From JAPLDA01 sp043787975 (GTDB lineage Bacteria; Bacteroidota; Bacteroidia; AKYH767-A; 2013-40CM-41-45): DNA of 64,000 nt. Position numbers and translations under genes: made by a program. How positions within the stretch are numbered: the stretch's first letter is position 1; each line of letters begins with the position of its first letter. The notes beneath the pieces were generated by a model. The model was not told the origin of the DNA. It saw only the letters and a list, made by a program, of their open reading frames with translations, and did no database searches. Where the stretch lies: assembly GCA_043787975.1 (NCBI GenBank), contig JAYVUK010000001.1, positions 1-64,000 on the forward strand. Reading direction: 5' to 3'. Below, piece after piece: positions 33,946 through 41,654 of this stretch.

Positions 33946-35379
33946 TCAGGAAACAGGTGAAGAATTATTCCTGATTCGTACAAGAAGTTTTCGGAAGAAT
34001 CGCAGGTATGAATCACGGTCGAACAACGATGAATCCGTGGCAGCTTTGTACGTGAGAAATATACCGACAGGCAACAGGATCATGGAAGAAATCCACATGC
34101 CTTTGTAAGCAGGCAACACCGTTTCACGAACCATTTTTTCCCCTGAAATAGAAATGATATGGTAGCTCACAAAAAATAAAGTCGAAATCACCACGGGCAA
34201 TCCCAATCCACCTTTACGGATAATGGCGCCCAAAGGTGCCCCGATGAAAAATAAAATCAGGCAAGCCATGGAGAGCGTGAATTTGCGATGCCACTCAATT
34301 AAATGTTTCGCTTCGCTTTTGCTTTTGTTAACGATATCGTTTACAGCATCAGAGGTAATAGTCTTCGTATTGCGGGCGGAATACATCGCGGAGGAAAAAA
34401 TTTCCCGTCGCTGATTTTCGGGAAAATTTAAAATGAAATTTGTTTGAGGAAGCAATAGAGCAGTTTGATTTATTTTTTTGGATGAATCAGGGATCATTAC
34501 AGACAGGAAATATTTTTTGAAATCTTTCTTTCGGTCGGCAATTTTTATTTCAATGGAATCAACGGCGGTTGCAAGCTGTTTCAGATTCAGCATCTGGTAA
34601 TTGTCTTTAAAAAGTTGTTCACTCGTCCGAGTCAGTTTAAACGTGCTCAGATCAAAACGTATTTTTTCTTCTTCAAATTCGCTTCGGGTAAGCGGGCGTG
34701 AATTTGTTTTTCCACGAGTACTTGCACCTTCCTGGTAACTCGTTCCGTTGTATAAATTTAAAATGAGGTAACGTTCATCGTCTGACATTACCATTTTTCC
34801 CTTTTCAGCGAGAATCAGTTTGTTATTTCCTATGTTATCTGTGTGATCGTAAATCATGACGTTGCGAAGGGTCTGTCCGTCATTTTCTTTTTTTGCAACC
34901 TTGATCACATACCCGTCTATTCCATTATAAAAAACTCCTTCTTGAATATAGAGTCCCGGTTTCTGTTGTCGCACATCATACAACAAAGCATTCATCTTCA
35001 GGTTGGCAATCGGAAGAATATTATTTGCAAAATAAAATCCGATCAGAGAAATAATGAAAGCAACAACAATGAGTGGTCGCATGACTCGTTGCAACGAGAT
35101 ACCGGATGCTTTGCAAGCTGCCAGTTCAAAATGTTCAGCAAGATTTCCGAATGTCATCAGCGATGAAAGCAGAATTGCCATGGGCAACGCCAACGGAACT
35201 ACGGTAGCCGAAAAATAGACGATGAGTTTAGTAATGATGACAAGGCCGAGTCCTTTGCCCACCATATCGTCAATGTACTTCCACAAAAACTGCATGAGTA
35301 AAATAAAAAGTGCGATAAAGAAGGTCAGGATAAAAGGACCAATGAATGATTTTAAAACCAATCGTGTTAATTTCTTCAC
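33946..35379 (-). CDS. LptF/LptG-family permease
   Basis: 477 residues. YjgP/YjgQ architecture: N-terminal membrane segments (FIGPFILTFFIALFILLMQF, then LGLVIITKLIVYFSATVVPL and an ILLSSLMTFGNL start of the coupling helix), a large periplasmic jellyroll (about 120-330), then C-terminal membrane helices (FTLSMACLILFFIGAPLGAI). It is the transmembrane part of the lipopolysaccharide export ABC system LptBFG. Which of F or G it is cannot be told. No lptB is adjacent. Confidence 0.9.
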   Translation of the reverse strand: MKKLTRLVLKSFIGPFILTFFIALFILLMQFLWKYIDDMVGKGLGLVIITKLIVYFSATVVPLALPMAILLSSLMTFGNLAEHFELAACKASGISLQRVMRPLIVVAFIISLIGFYFANNILPIANLKMNALLYDVRQQKPGLYIQEGVFYNGIDGYVIKVAKKENDGQTLRNVMIYDHTDNIGNNKLILAEKGKMVMSDDERYLILNLYNGTSYQEGASTRGKTNSRPLTRSEFEEEKIRFDLSTFKLTRTSEQLFKDNYQMLNLKQLATAVDSIEIKIADRKKDFKKYFLSVMIPDSSKKINQTALLLPQTNFILNFPENQRREIFSSAMYSARNTKTITSDAVNDIVNKSKSEAKHLIEWHRKFTLSMACLILFFIGAPLGAIIRKGGLGLPVVISTLFFVSYHIISISGEKMVRETVLPAYKGMWISSMILLPVGIFLTYKAATDSSLFDRDSYLRFFRKLLVRIRNNSSPVS

Positions 35380-35406
35380 GCTATATTTACAGGAAAATTA
35401 AAAGTT

Positions 35407-36030
35407 GTGCAAGGTACAAAATTGACTTTTAGCATAGAAGAAATGAACGCTGTTCAGGATAACCGTTTCTTTTTTGTCAAACACGAAGTGACGCAAAAAA
35501 TTCTGGAACTGTTTGGAAGCCTGGAAAAGGAACTCATGAAGAAAATTCCCGTGTATACTTTTCTAGTATCTGAAGGAGTACAAATAAAAGAAAAAGGAAA
35601 AATATTCCGGGGAGAAAATTATCGTCTCTTGCCTTATATCTTACTCGATTGCCCGAGGGTATTTACCACAGAAACTGTTTTTTCATTTCGTTCGATGTTT
35701 TGGTGGGGAAATGAATTTAGTTTCACGCTCCATCTCCAGGGAAAGGCGTTGGAACATTTCAGAGAGAGCATTCAGCAAAATATTTCAAACCTTAAAAGCC
35801 GGGATTTTTTTATGTGCGTAAATGATACTCCGTGGGAATATCATTTTGAAGAAGACAATTATAAAAGCCTTGATAAAATGTTTGAGGCAGATGCTGAAGG
35901 GTTGAAGAATCTCATTGCCACAAAACCTTTTTTAAAATTCAGCAGGAAAATGGAGCTAGCCAAGTACAGTGATGCAACTCACTTCGGAATAGAAACATTC
36001 TGTAAATTAATGGATGTGCTGCAACGGTAA
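35407..36030 (+). CDS. Conserved-type protein of unknown function
   Basis: 207 residues, soluble, with a GTG start at 35407 chosen by context; an ATG at 35443 would remove 12 residues. Aromatic-rich segments FRGENYRLLPYILLDCPRVF and FRSMFWWGNEFSFTLHLQGKALE give it a distinctive look, but I recognise no named family. It is divergent from the LptF/LptG gene (27-base gap) and convergent with the START-like gene. Confidence 0.7.
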   Translation: MQGTKLTFSIEEMNAVQDNRFFFVKHEVTQKILELFGSLEKELMKKIPVYTFLVSEGVQIKEKGKIFRGENYRLLPYILLDCPRVFTTETVFSFRSMFWWGNEFSFTLHLQGKALEHFRESIQQNISNLKSRDFFMCVNDTPWEYHFEEDNYKSLDKMFEADAEGLKNLIATKPFLKFSRKMELAKYSDATHFGIETFCKLMDVLQR

Positions 36031-36054
36031 ACTGTAAACAAAAACTGTAAACCG

Positions 36055-36462
36055 TTACGATCCGATGTGATGCATCAGGCTATGGACCTGGCTGTTCCAA
36101 AGCATCGTGTTCTCGGCTTTTTCTTCATCGGTTGTAAAATCGGTTACGATCAAGGCAACATCAGATGTAATTTCATCCTGCATTATTTCAAACTGGAAAA
36201 AAGTATCGTCTTTTTTATCTTCCGTTACCCATTTGTATTTTACAAGCTGATTTTCCTTGCGGCTCATTAATTTAGCACGGGCTTCGCTGCCTTCCCAGAT
36301 AAAAATAAATTCACCGTCACGCATATTCACTTTATCGGCAAACCATTCTTCGAGTCCGCTGGCAGTGCTCAGGTAAGTGAATAATATTTTCGGAGAGGAC
36401 TTTATCTCAAATTCCAATTGGTATTTCTGTTTTTTCGGTACTGACGTTGTCTTCAAAGGCAT
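36055..36462 (-). CDS. START-like (SRPBCC-fold) protein
   Basis: 135 residues. The helix-grip pattern is visible: YQLEFEIKSSPKILFTYLSTASGLEEWFADKV, then FIFIWEGSEARAKLMSRKEN and a C-terminal helix MLWNSQVHSLMHHIG. This is close to a START-like group common in Bacteroidota. Members bind hydrophobic ligands; no enzyme activity is evident. It converges on the gene at 35407 and is divergent from the methyltransferase gene at 36542. Confidence 0.85.
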   Translation of the reverse strand: MPLKTTSVPKKQKYQLEFEIKSSPKILFTYLSTASGLEEWFADKVNMRDGEFIFIWEGSEARAKLMSRKENQLVKYKWVTEDKKDDTFFQFEIMQDEITSDVALIVTDFTTDEEKAENTMLWNSQVHSLMHHIGS

Positions 36463-36541
36463 TGCAGATCGTATTTTAAAATTTCACAAGTGCACAAGAT
36501 ACGTTTATTTTTTTAAAATTATCTTCGCGGAAATCTTTACC

Positions 36542-37285
36542 ATGGCTTTTATTCATTCTTTCGAAAGTGAAGGCAACTGGCTCTTTAAGCGAAGAGGCAC
36601 ACTTCCCGTAGTTCTTTTCATTCTTGCTCTTCCGGCAATTTACTACACTGATTATTCAACACTCCATTCGGAATTTGTTTGGGTGTTAAATGTACTTGCT
36701 GTTCTTGCCTGCATAAAAGGTTTCCTGATTCGTGCTTATACCATCGGCACTACACCCAAAGGAACTTCCGGAAGAAACACCGAACAGCAGGTTGCTGAAC
36801 AACTGAACAGCACAGGCATGTATTCCATGGTTCGCCATCCGTTGTATCTGGGTAACTACCTGATGTGGATCGGGATTGTTTTGTTCACAAAGAACATCCC
36901 CTTTGTAATTATTGTTAGCCTGCTCTTCTGGATCTATTACGAACGTATCATGTTTGCTGAAGAACGTTTTCTGGAACGGAAGTTTGGAGAAGACTATTTA
37001 AAATGGTCGCTCAAAGCTCCGGCTTTCATTCCCAAAATATCGCAGTTCAAAAAAAGCAGCGTTCCTTTTTCTTTGAAAAGTGTTTTAAGGAGAGAATATT
37101 CAGGCGCGCTGGCAACCGTGATCGGGTTCGCTTACATTGAGTTGATGGAGAATGTTTTTCAATATCATCAATGGATTATCGGGAGAACGACATTGATTGT
37201 ATTGATTGTCACTGTTGTGGTTACGATCATCTTGCGTTCGCTGAAACATTACACCCATGTTCTTGACGAAGAAGGTCGCTCATAA
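36542..37285 (+). CDS. Isoprenylcysteine-type membrane methyltransferase, possible lipid A phosphate methyltransferase
   Basis: 247 residues from the ATG at 36542, which follows a TATCTTCG -10-like box. Membrane helices are visible: LPVVLFILALPAIYY, FVWVLNVLAVLACIKGFLI, LMWIGIVLFTKNIPFVIIVSL and a C-terminal pair (IGRTTLIVLIVTVVVTIIL). The SAM-binding core is MYSMVRHPLYLGNYLMWIG with the RHP motif, followed by EERFLERKFGEDYLKW. Leptospira LmtA, of this fold, methylates the lipid A 1-phosphate. That role is possible but not shown here; other ICMT/PEMT substrates remain open. Confidence 0.8.
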   Translation: MAFIHSFESEGNWLFKRRGTLPVVLFILALPAIYYTDYSTLHSEFVWVLNVLAVLACIKGFLIRAYTIGTTPKGTSGRNTEQQVAEQLNSTGMYSMVRHPLYLGNYLMWIGIVLFTKNIPFVIIVSLLFWIYYERIMFAEERFLERKFGEDYLKWSLKAPAFIPKISQFKKSSVPFSLKSVLRREYSGALATVIGFAYIELMENVFQYHQWIIGRTTLIVLIVTVVVTIILRSLKHYTHVLDEEGRS

Positions 37286-37346
37286 TTTAGTTACGAATAC
37301 GAATCCATACGAATTTACGAATAGCATTTGTTTAAGGCTATATTTT

Positions 37347-37379
37347 TTTGTTTATCAAAAATCAAAACTGCTATATTTG
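37347..37379 (+). promoter_or_regulatory. tRNA-Met promoter
   Basis: TTTG at 37347-37350 and TATATTTG at 37372-37379 are separated by 21 bases, a good match to the Bacteroidota consensus TTTG-N19-21-TAnnTTTG. It serves the tRNA gene starting at 37454. Confidence 0.6.
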
Positions 37380-37394
37380 CAGCCCGAAAAAAAG

Positions 37395-37447
37395 GTTCAA
37401 AGTTCATAGTTCAATGTTGAAGCAACTTTGAACTATGAACTTTGAAC
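37395..37447. repeat. Word palindrome in the tRNA-Met 5' leader
   Basis: GTTCAAAGTTCATAGTTCAA (37395-37414) and its exact reverse complement (37428-37447) flank a 13-base loop. It sits between the promoter and the tRNA 5' end, so it is transcribed with the precursor. Strong 20-bp stem. Confidence 0.85.
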
Positions 37448-37453
37448 TAACAT

Positions 37454-37527
37454 GGCGAGGTAGCTCAGATGGTTAGAGCGCAGGATTCATAACCCTGAGG
37501 TCGGGGGTTCGACTCCCCCTCTCGCTA
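37454..37527 (+). tRNA. tRNA-Met (anticodon CAT)
   Basis: A 74-base cloverleaf: acceptor GGCGAGG/TCTCGCT with a G-U at each end, D-arm GCTCAGATGGTTAGAGC, anticodon arm CAGGATTCATAACCCTG with anticodon CAT, and T-arm GGGGGTTCGACTCCCCC. No C-A mismatch at 1-72 is visible, so it is more likely an elongator than an initiator; a tRNA-Ile with modified C34 (lysidine) is also possible. Confidence 0.93.
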
Positions 37528-37533
37528 CAAAAG

Positions 37534-37560
37534 AACAGATCAATCAAGATCTGTTTTTCT
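37534..37560 (+). terminator. Intrinsic terminator after tRNA-Met
   Basis: AACAGATC (37534-37541) pairs with GATCTGTT (37548-37555) and a T-rich tail follows. Confidence 0.75.
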
Positions 37561-37566
37561 TTTATT

Positions 37567-37725
37567 ATGTACATGGTTTATATTTTATATTCTGAAAAAT
37601 TTAGGAAAACGTACACTGGATTCACTTCGGATTTGGAGCAAAGACTTGAATCCCACAACAGATTAGGCACGAAAGGTTGGACGGTTAAACCCCGCTCCGC
37701 AGGATTTGCAATCCTGCGGAACTGA
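37567..37725 (+). pseudogene. Truncated GIY-YIG nuclease-like gene
   Basis: The ATG at 37567 opens 52 codons beginning MYMVYILYSEKFRKTYTG, with LEQRLESHNRLGTKGWTVKP, the N-terminal half of a small GIY-YIG protein (the Y-I..TYTG core, then R..HN and K..W). Usual length is about 85-100 residues. After residue 42 the frame runs into a REP-like palindrome and stops. The catalytic Glu region is missing, so the product is probably inactive. A possible C-terminal motif (KSRSIEKL) appears after the element at about 37995-38020, but I cannot establish it belongs. Confidence 0.7.
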
Positions 37726-37967
37726 GGATTTGCAATCCGCAATTACTTACAGTCGGTATCATCTTATGTGTCTTACTTTTAAACATTTTTTAATTCTTCA
37801 CAGTTGCTGGCTGAACTAAAGTAGTTATCTTCCGCTGATGCTGCAATTTAAAAATCAATCATGACTAAAAAGGTTTCCAAATGAATGGAGCGAATGTAAA
37901 CCGAAAAGACATGGATTTCAAATCCATTTTTGGAAGGCGAAGGATTGCAAATCCTTCGCAGCGGGGT
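37689..37967. repeat. REP-like composite element with inverted ends
   Basis: The ends ACCCCGCT (37689-37696) and AGCGGGGT (37960-37967) are inverted. Just inside the left end, CCGCAGGATT-TGC-AATCCTGCGG (37697-37719) is a palindrome, followed by a second GGATTTGCAATCC. Just inside the right end, GCGAAGGATT-GCA-AATCCTTCGC (37937-37959) is its counterpart. A third palindrome, ATGGATTT-C-AAATCCAT (37911-37927), lies between. The core carries no gene. The GGATTTGCAATCC motif resembles REP sequences moved by RAYT-type transposases; no such gene is nearby. Confidence 0.65.
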
Positions 37968-38135
37968 GTTGAGTCGTTTTTTTTTTCAAGATTGTAAGTC
38001 ACGTTCAATTGAGAAACTAGGTAAATGTCATTGCCCTCGCTCTTCCAATATTCGGCTGCAACAGACCTTCCATTTTATCAACAATTCACTCTTGAATAAT
38101 GAAGTCCTTCGACCTTTTTCCAGTCTATTAATTCC

Positions 38136-38143
38136 TAACTTTG
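38136..38143 (+). promoter_or_regulatory. ddl promoter -10 box TAACTTTG
   Basis: TAACTTTG fits TAnnTTTG and lies 27 bases before the ATG at 38171. Confidence 0.5.
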
Positions 38144-38170
38144 TTCACTAAATAGAAAGAGATTTTTTAA

Positions 38171-40873
38171 ATGAAACTCAGAGTCGGAATTATTTTCGGA
38201 GGCAACTCGCGCGAGCGTGAAATTTCTTTTGCCGGTGGCAGAACGGTATATGACAATTTAAACAAGTCGCTGTTTGAAGCAGTTCCTGTTTTTGTTGACA
38301 GCTTCGGAAATTTTGTTCTGCTTAACTGGGAATTTATTTACAAAGGAAGTATCCGCGATTTTTATCCTGCCGTTGAATCTCTTCCTGCTTCTGCGAATGG
38401 TTTCCAGGTATATGCTGAAAGTTTGGGTAATTTAAACCGGGAGCAACAGGATGAACTCGTAAATAAAATCGGTAGCAGAATTGAATTACATCAACTGAAA
38501 GAGAAAATTGATTTTGCTTTCCTATGTCTTCATGGAACCAATGGAGAAGACGGACGCATGCAAGGCTTGCTTGAATATTTAGAGATTCCATATTCAGGAT
38601 CGGGAATACTTTCTTCTGCAATTGGTATGAACAAAGCCATTCAGAAAAAGTTAATGGCAGATGCAGGATTTTCCGGTCCGCCATTTTTTACGATGAATCG
38701 ACACGAATGGAAAGCAACAAAAAATGTTTCCGTTATTTTTCAAAAAGTAAAGGACGAAATTGGGTTTCCATGTGTTGTAAAAGCTGCGAATCAAGGTTCG
38801 TCTATCGGTGTTACAATTGTTGCGGACAGTGAGGTGAAACTGAGTGAAGCGATCGACAAAAATTTTTTTATTCAGCGATTGTATAAAAAGGATTGGGACA
38901 AAAAGAGTGTTGAACAGAAGATTGTATTCGTTCGAACGCTGACTGACATCCGGGAAGGAATCGGAATTCCGATGGTTGTTTCGACAGCATCTGTGAAAAA
39001 GATAACCTATCATCCGGAAGAATTGCTCGCTTTCCTGAATGCACTTTTTTCTTCCGAAGAAGAAGTGATGCTTGAAAGCTGCGATACTGAAAGCGAAATT
39101 ATCATCGAAGGATTTATTACAGGGAAAGAATTTTCTTGTATTGTCATTCGCAATGAGCAAGGTGAGACCGTTGCCTTGCCGCCAACTGAAATCAGGAAGG
39201 GAAAGGAATTGTTTGATTACCGCTCAAAATATTTACCCGGACTGTCACGCAAGATTACTCCGATCAACCTTCCTCACGATTCGATCCGGACTATTCGCAA
39301 AGAGTGCGAACGATTATTCTTATCTCTTCGGTTCAATGTATATGCGCGCATTGATGGTTTCATCACAGAGGAAGGAACAGTTTTTCTGAATGATCCGAAT
39401 ACCACTTCGGGCATGATGCCATCTTCTTTTTTCTTTCACCAGGCAGCTGAGATCGGTTTAAATCCTTCGCAGTTTCTCACCTATATCATTCGCACTTCTT
39501 TGTATGAGCGCATTGCTGATTTGAAAAATGTAACATCACTTCCGAATATGCTGTCGCAACTAGATCAGCAAATTTTATCACTGCGAAAAGAAGGAAGAAA
39601 GAAAATAAAAGTAGCGGTAATACTTGGCGGCTATTCTTCAGAGCGCCATATTTCCGTAGAGAGCGGACGGAATATTTATGAGAAGCTTTCGTCTTCTGAT
39701 AAGTATGAACCAATTCCGGTTTTCCTTATCGGGAACGAAAACGAGCATTCGCTTTTTCAGATTCCTGTAAATCTTTTATTGAAAGATAATGCAGATGACA
39801 TCAAAGAAAAAATTCAGCATTATTCTGTGCATGAAGTCGTACAGGAAATCATGGATCAGTGTGAAGACATCACCATCAAATATTCTTCGTCTCAAAATGT
39901 TCTTCAACCACATCCGTTAACGTATCCCCAGTTAGCGGAAGCGGTGGATGAAGTGTTCATCGCGCTGCACGGTCGCCCGGGCGAGGACGGAGAGATACAA
40001 CGACAGCTGGAGCAGGTTGGTTTGCCTTACAACGGATCCGGAGTTTCATGCTCGCAACTCACCATCAATAAATATGAAACCAATGAAGTGTTGAAGAAGA
40101 ACGGATTCCTTGTAGCTCATCATGGATTGGTTTCTTCCGAAGATTGGAAACATGACAAAGATGGTTTTGTAAAGAATATTATCAGCTGGTTTTCGTTTCC
40201 ATTTATTGCAAAGCCGGTCGATGACGGTTGCAGTTCAGCCGTGAAAAAAATAAAAAATGAAAAAGAGTTGAGTGCCTTCGCTGAATTAATTTTCAGGAAT
40301 GATGAGGAGTTATCGCCAAATGAAGCGTCTGTTCTCAATCTGAAACTGAAAGAAGAGTTTCCAAGAAAACGTCAGTTCCTCGTTGAAGAGCTGATTGAGA
40401 AGAAAGATGCAAAACATTTTCTTGAAATAACCGGAGGAATGTTGACGACACTGAATTCAAAGGGAGAACGCGAATACCAAATCTTCGAAGCATCAGAAGC
40501 GTTGTCGGAAGGTGACGTTCTTTCTTTGGAAGAAAAATTTTTAGCGGGCGAAGGTCAGAACATCACACCGGCACGTTATGCAAAAGACAAAATTCAGCGG
40601 GATAAAATTTCAGAAAAAGTAAAAGAAGAATTTCTTCGTGCTTCCAAAGTGTTGAACATTGAAGGATATGCGCGTATCGATGCCTTTGTCCGGATTTATG
40701 ATGAGAGAAGGGTGGAAGTGATTTTCATCGAAGTGAATTCACTACCGGGAATGACTCCTGCGACATGCATCTTCCACCAGGCGGCGATGGCTGGTTACAA
40801 GCCGTACGATTTTATCGACGGAATTCTTGAATACGGGAAGCAACGGAACAAGGCATTGGAAAAAATTAACTGA
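38171..40873 (+). CDS. Fused tandem D-alanine--D-alanine ligase
   Basis: 900 residues, about two and a half times a normal Ddl, made of two ligase-like halves. Half one (about 1-470): KLRVGIIFGGNSREREISFAGG, HGTNGEDGRMQGLLEYLEIPYSGSG and a metal site FLNDPNTTSGMMP. Half two (about 478-900): IKVAVILGGYSSERHISVESG, HGRPGEDGEIQRQLEQVGLPYNGSG and FIEVNSLPGMTPATC. Half two has the canonical E.N metal pair, whereas half one has D.N and lacks the usual P of the LPGMTP loop. Either one half is catalytic and the other divergent, or both act. It is followed six bases later by a PASTA protein, consistent with a peptidoglycan unit. Confidence 0.85.
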   Translation: MKLRVGIIFGGNSREREISFAGGRTVYDNLNKSLFEAVPVFVDSFGNFVLLNWEFIYKGSIRDFYPAVESLPASANGFQVYAESLGNLNREQQDELVNKIGSRIELHQLKEKIDFAFLCLHGTNGEDGRMQGLLEYLEIPYSGSGILSSAIGMNKAIQKKLMADAGFSGPPFFTMNRHEWKATKNVSVIFQKVKDEIGFPCVVKAANQGSSIGVTIVADSEVKLSEAIDKNFFIQRLYKKDWDKKSVEQKIVFVRTLTDIREGIGIPMVVSTASVKKITYHPEELLAFLNALFSSEEEVMLESCDTESEIIIEGFITGKEFSCIVIRNEQGETVALPPTEIRKGKELFDYRSKYLPGLSRKITPINLPHDSIRTIRKECERLFLSLRFNVYARIDGFITEEGTVFLNDPNTTSGMMPSSFFFHQAAEIGLNPSQFLTYIIRTSLYERIADLKNVTSLPNMLSQLDQQILSLRKEGRKKIKVAVILGGYSSERHISVESGRNIYEKLSSSDKYEPIPVFLIGNENEHSLFQIPVNLLLKDNADDIKEKIQHYSVHEVVQEIMDQCEDITIKYSSSQNVLQPHPLTYPQLAEAVDEVFIALHGRPGEDGEIQRQLEQVGLPYNGSGVSCSQLTINKYETNEVLKKNGFLVAHHGLVSSEDWKHDKDGFVKNIISWFSFPFIAKPVDDGCSSAVKKIKNEKELSAFAELIFRNDEELSPNEASVLNLKLKEEFPRKRQFLVEELIEKKDAKHFLEITGGMLTTLNSKGEREYQIFEASEALSEGDVLSLEEKFLAGEGQNITPARYAKDKIQRDKISEKVKEEFLRASKVLNIEGYARIDAFVRIYDERRVEVIFIEVNSLPGMTPATCIFHQAAMAGYKPYDFIDGILEYGKQRNKALEKIN

Positions 40874-40879
40874 TCGTTT

Positions 40880-41641
40880 ATGTGGAGTCGTGTAAAAGAA
40901 TTTTTTACAAGTAAAGTGTTTCTCATCAACCTTGTTTTGGTACTGGTGTTTGTGGCGGCTGTTTTTGGAATCACGTATAAATATCTGGACAGCTATACGC
41001 ATCATGGCGAAAGTATTTCTGTGCCGGATCTTCGCGGATTGAAAAAGGAGCGTCTCGAATCTTTTGTAAACGATAAGCACCTTCGGTATGCAATTGTAGA
41101 TTCTCTGTTTGAACTGGACAAAGTTCCGGGAACGGTGGTTGACCAGGATCCTGCACCCGATTCGAAAGTGAAAGAAGGTCGTACGATTTACCTTACAGTT
41201 AATGCAAGCCTTCCACCAAAAGTAAAAATGCCGGACCTCGTAGATGTATCTTACAGGCAGGCGGAAGCCATTCTTCAAACGTTCGGGTTGAAAGTTGGCA
41301 GTCTTATTTATAAACCCGACCTTGCCAAGAATGCCGTGCTGGGACAGCGTTACAGAGGTTCTGAAATACATTCCGGAACCGAAATTCCGAAAGGTTCTGT
41401 CATTGATTTAGTGCTGGGTGACGGACTCGGGAATACGCGTGTACCTGTTCCTGAGTTAATAGGTCTTACAAAAGGCGAAGCGATGTTTGTGTTGAAAGGG
41501 TCGTCACTCAACATCGGTTCATTGTATTATGAGCATGGTGTAAAGGATTCAAGCAATGCAAAAGTGTATAAGCAATCTCCTCAACCTTCTGACAGTGCGA
41601 CCATCAACCAAGGCGAAGCTGTAGATTTGTATCTGCATTAA
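40880..41641 (+). CDS. Membrane-anchored PASTA-domain protein
   Basis: 253 residues. A short cytoplasmic N-terminus is followed by one membrane segment (FLINLVLVLVFVAAVFGITY, about residues 13-32) and three PASTA domains: SVPDLRGLKKERLESFV, then VKMPDLVDVSYRQAEAIL and VPVPELIGLTKGEAMFVL. PASTA domains bind peptidoglycan-related ligands. Unlike Ser/Thr kinase receptors, no kinase domain is attached. It lies six bases after the ligase gene and 13 before the T9SS gene, so the three are probably one transcript. Confidence 0.88.
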   Translation: MWSRVKEFFTSKVFLINLVLVLVFVAAVFGITYKYLDSYTHHGESISVPDLRGLKKERLESFVNDKHLRYAIVDSLFELDKVPGTVVDQDPAPDSKVKEGRTIYLTVNASLPPKVKMPDLVDVSYRQAEAILQTFGLKVGSLIYKPDLAKNAVLGQRYRGSEIHSGTEIPKGSVIDLVLGDGLGNTRVPVPELIGLTKGEAMFVLKGSSLNIGSLYYEHGVKDSSNAKVYKQSPQPSDSATINQGEAVDLYLH

Positions 41642-41654
41642 AAAAATAATTGTT

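Noticed and set aside
36377..36541. Upstream extension of the methyltransferase frame
   Set aside because: It lies inside the opposite-strand START-like gene, and a promoter-like TATCTTCG precedes the ATG at 36542.
37930..38151. 73-codon ORF after the REP composite
   Set aside because: It starts in the palindrome and reads low-complexity sequence. KSRSIEKL inside it recalls GIY-YIG ends but is not strong enough to call.
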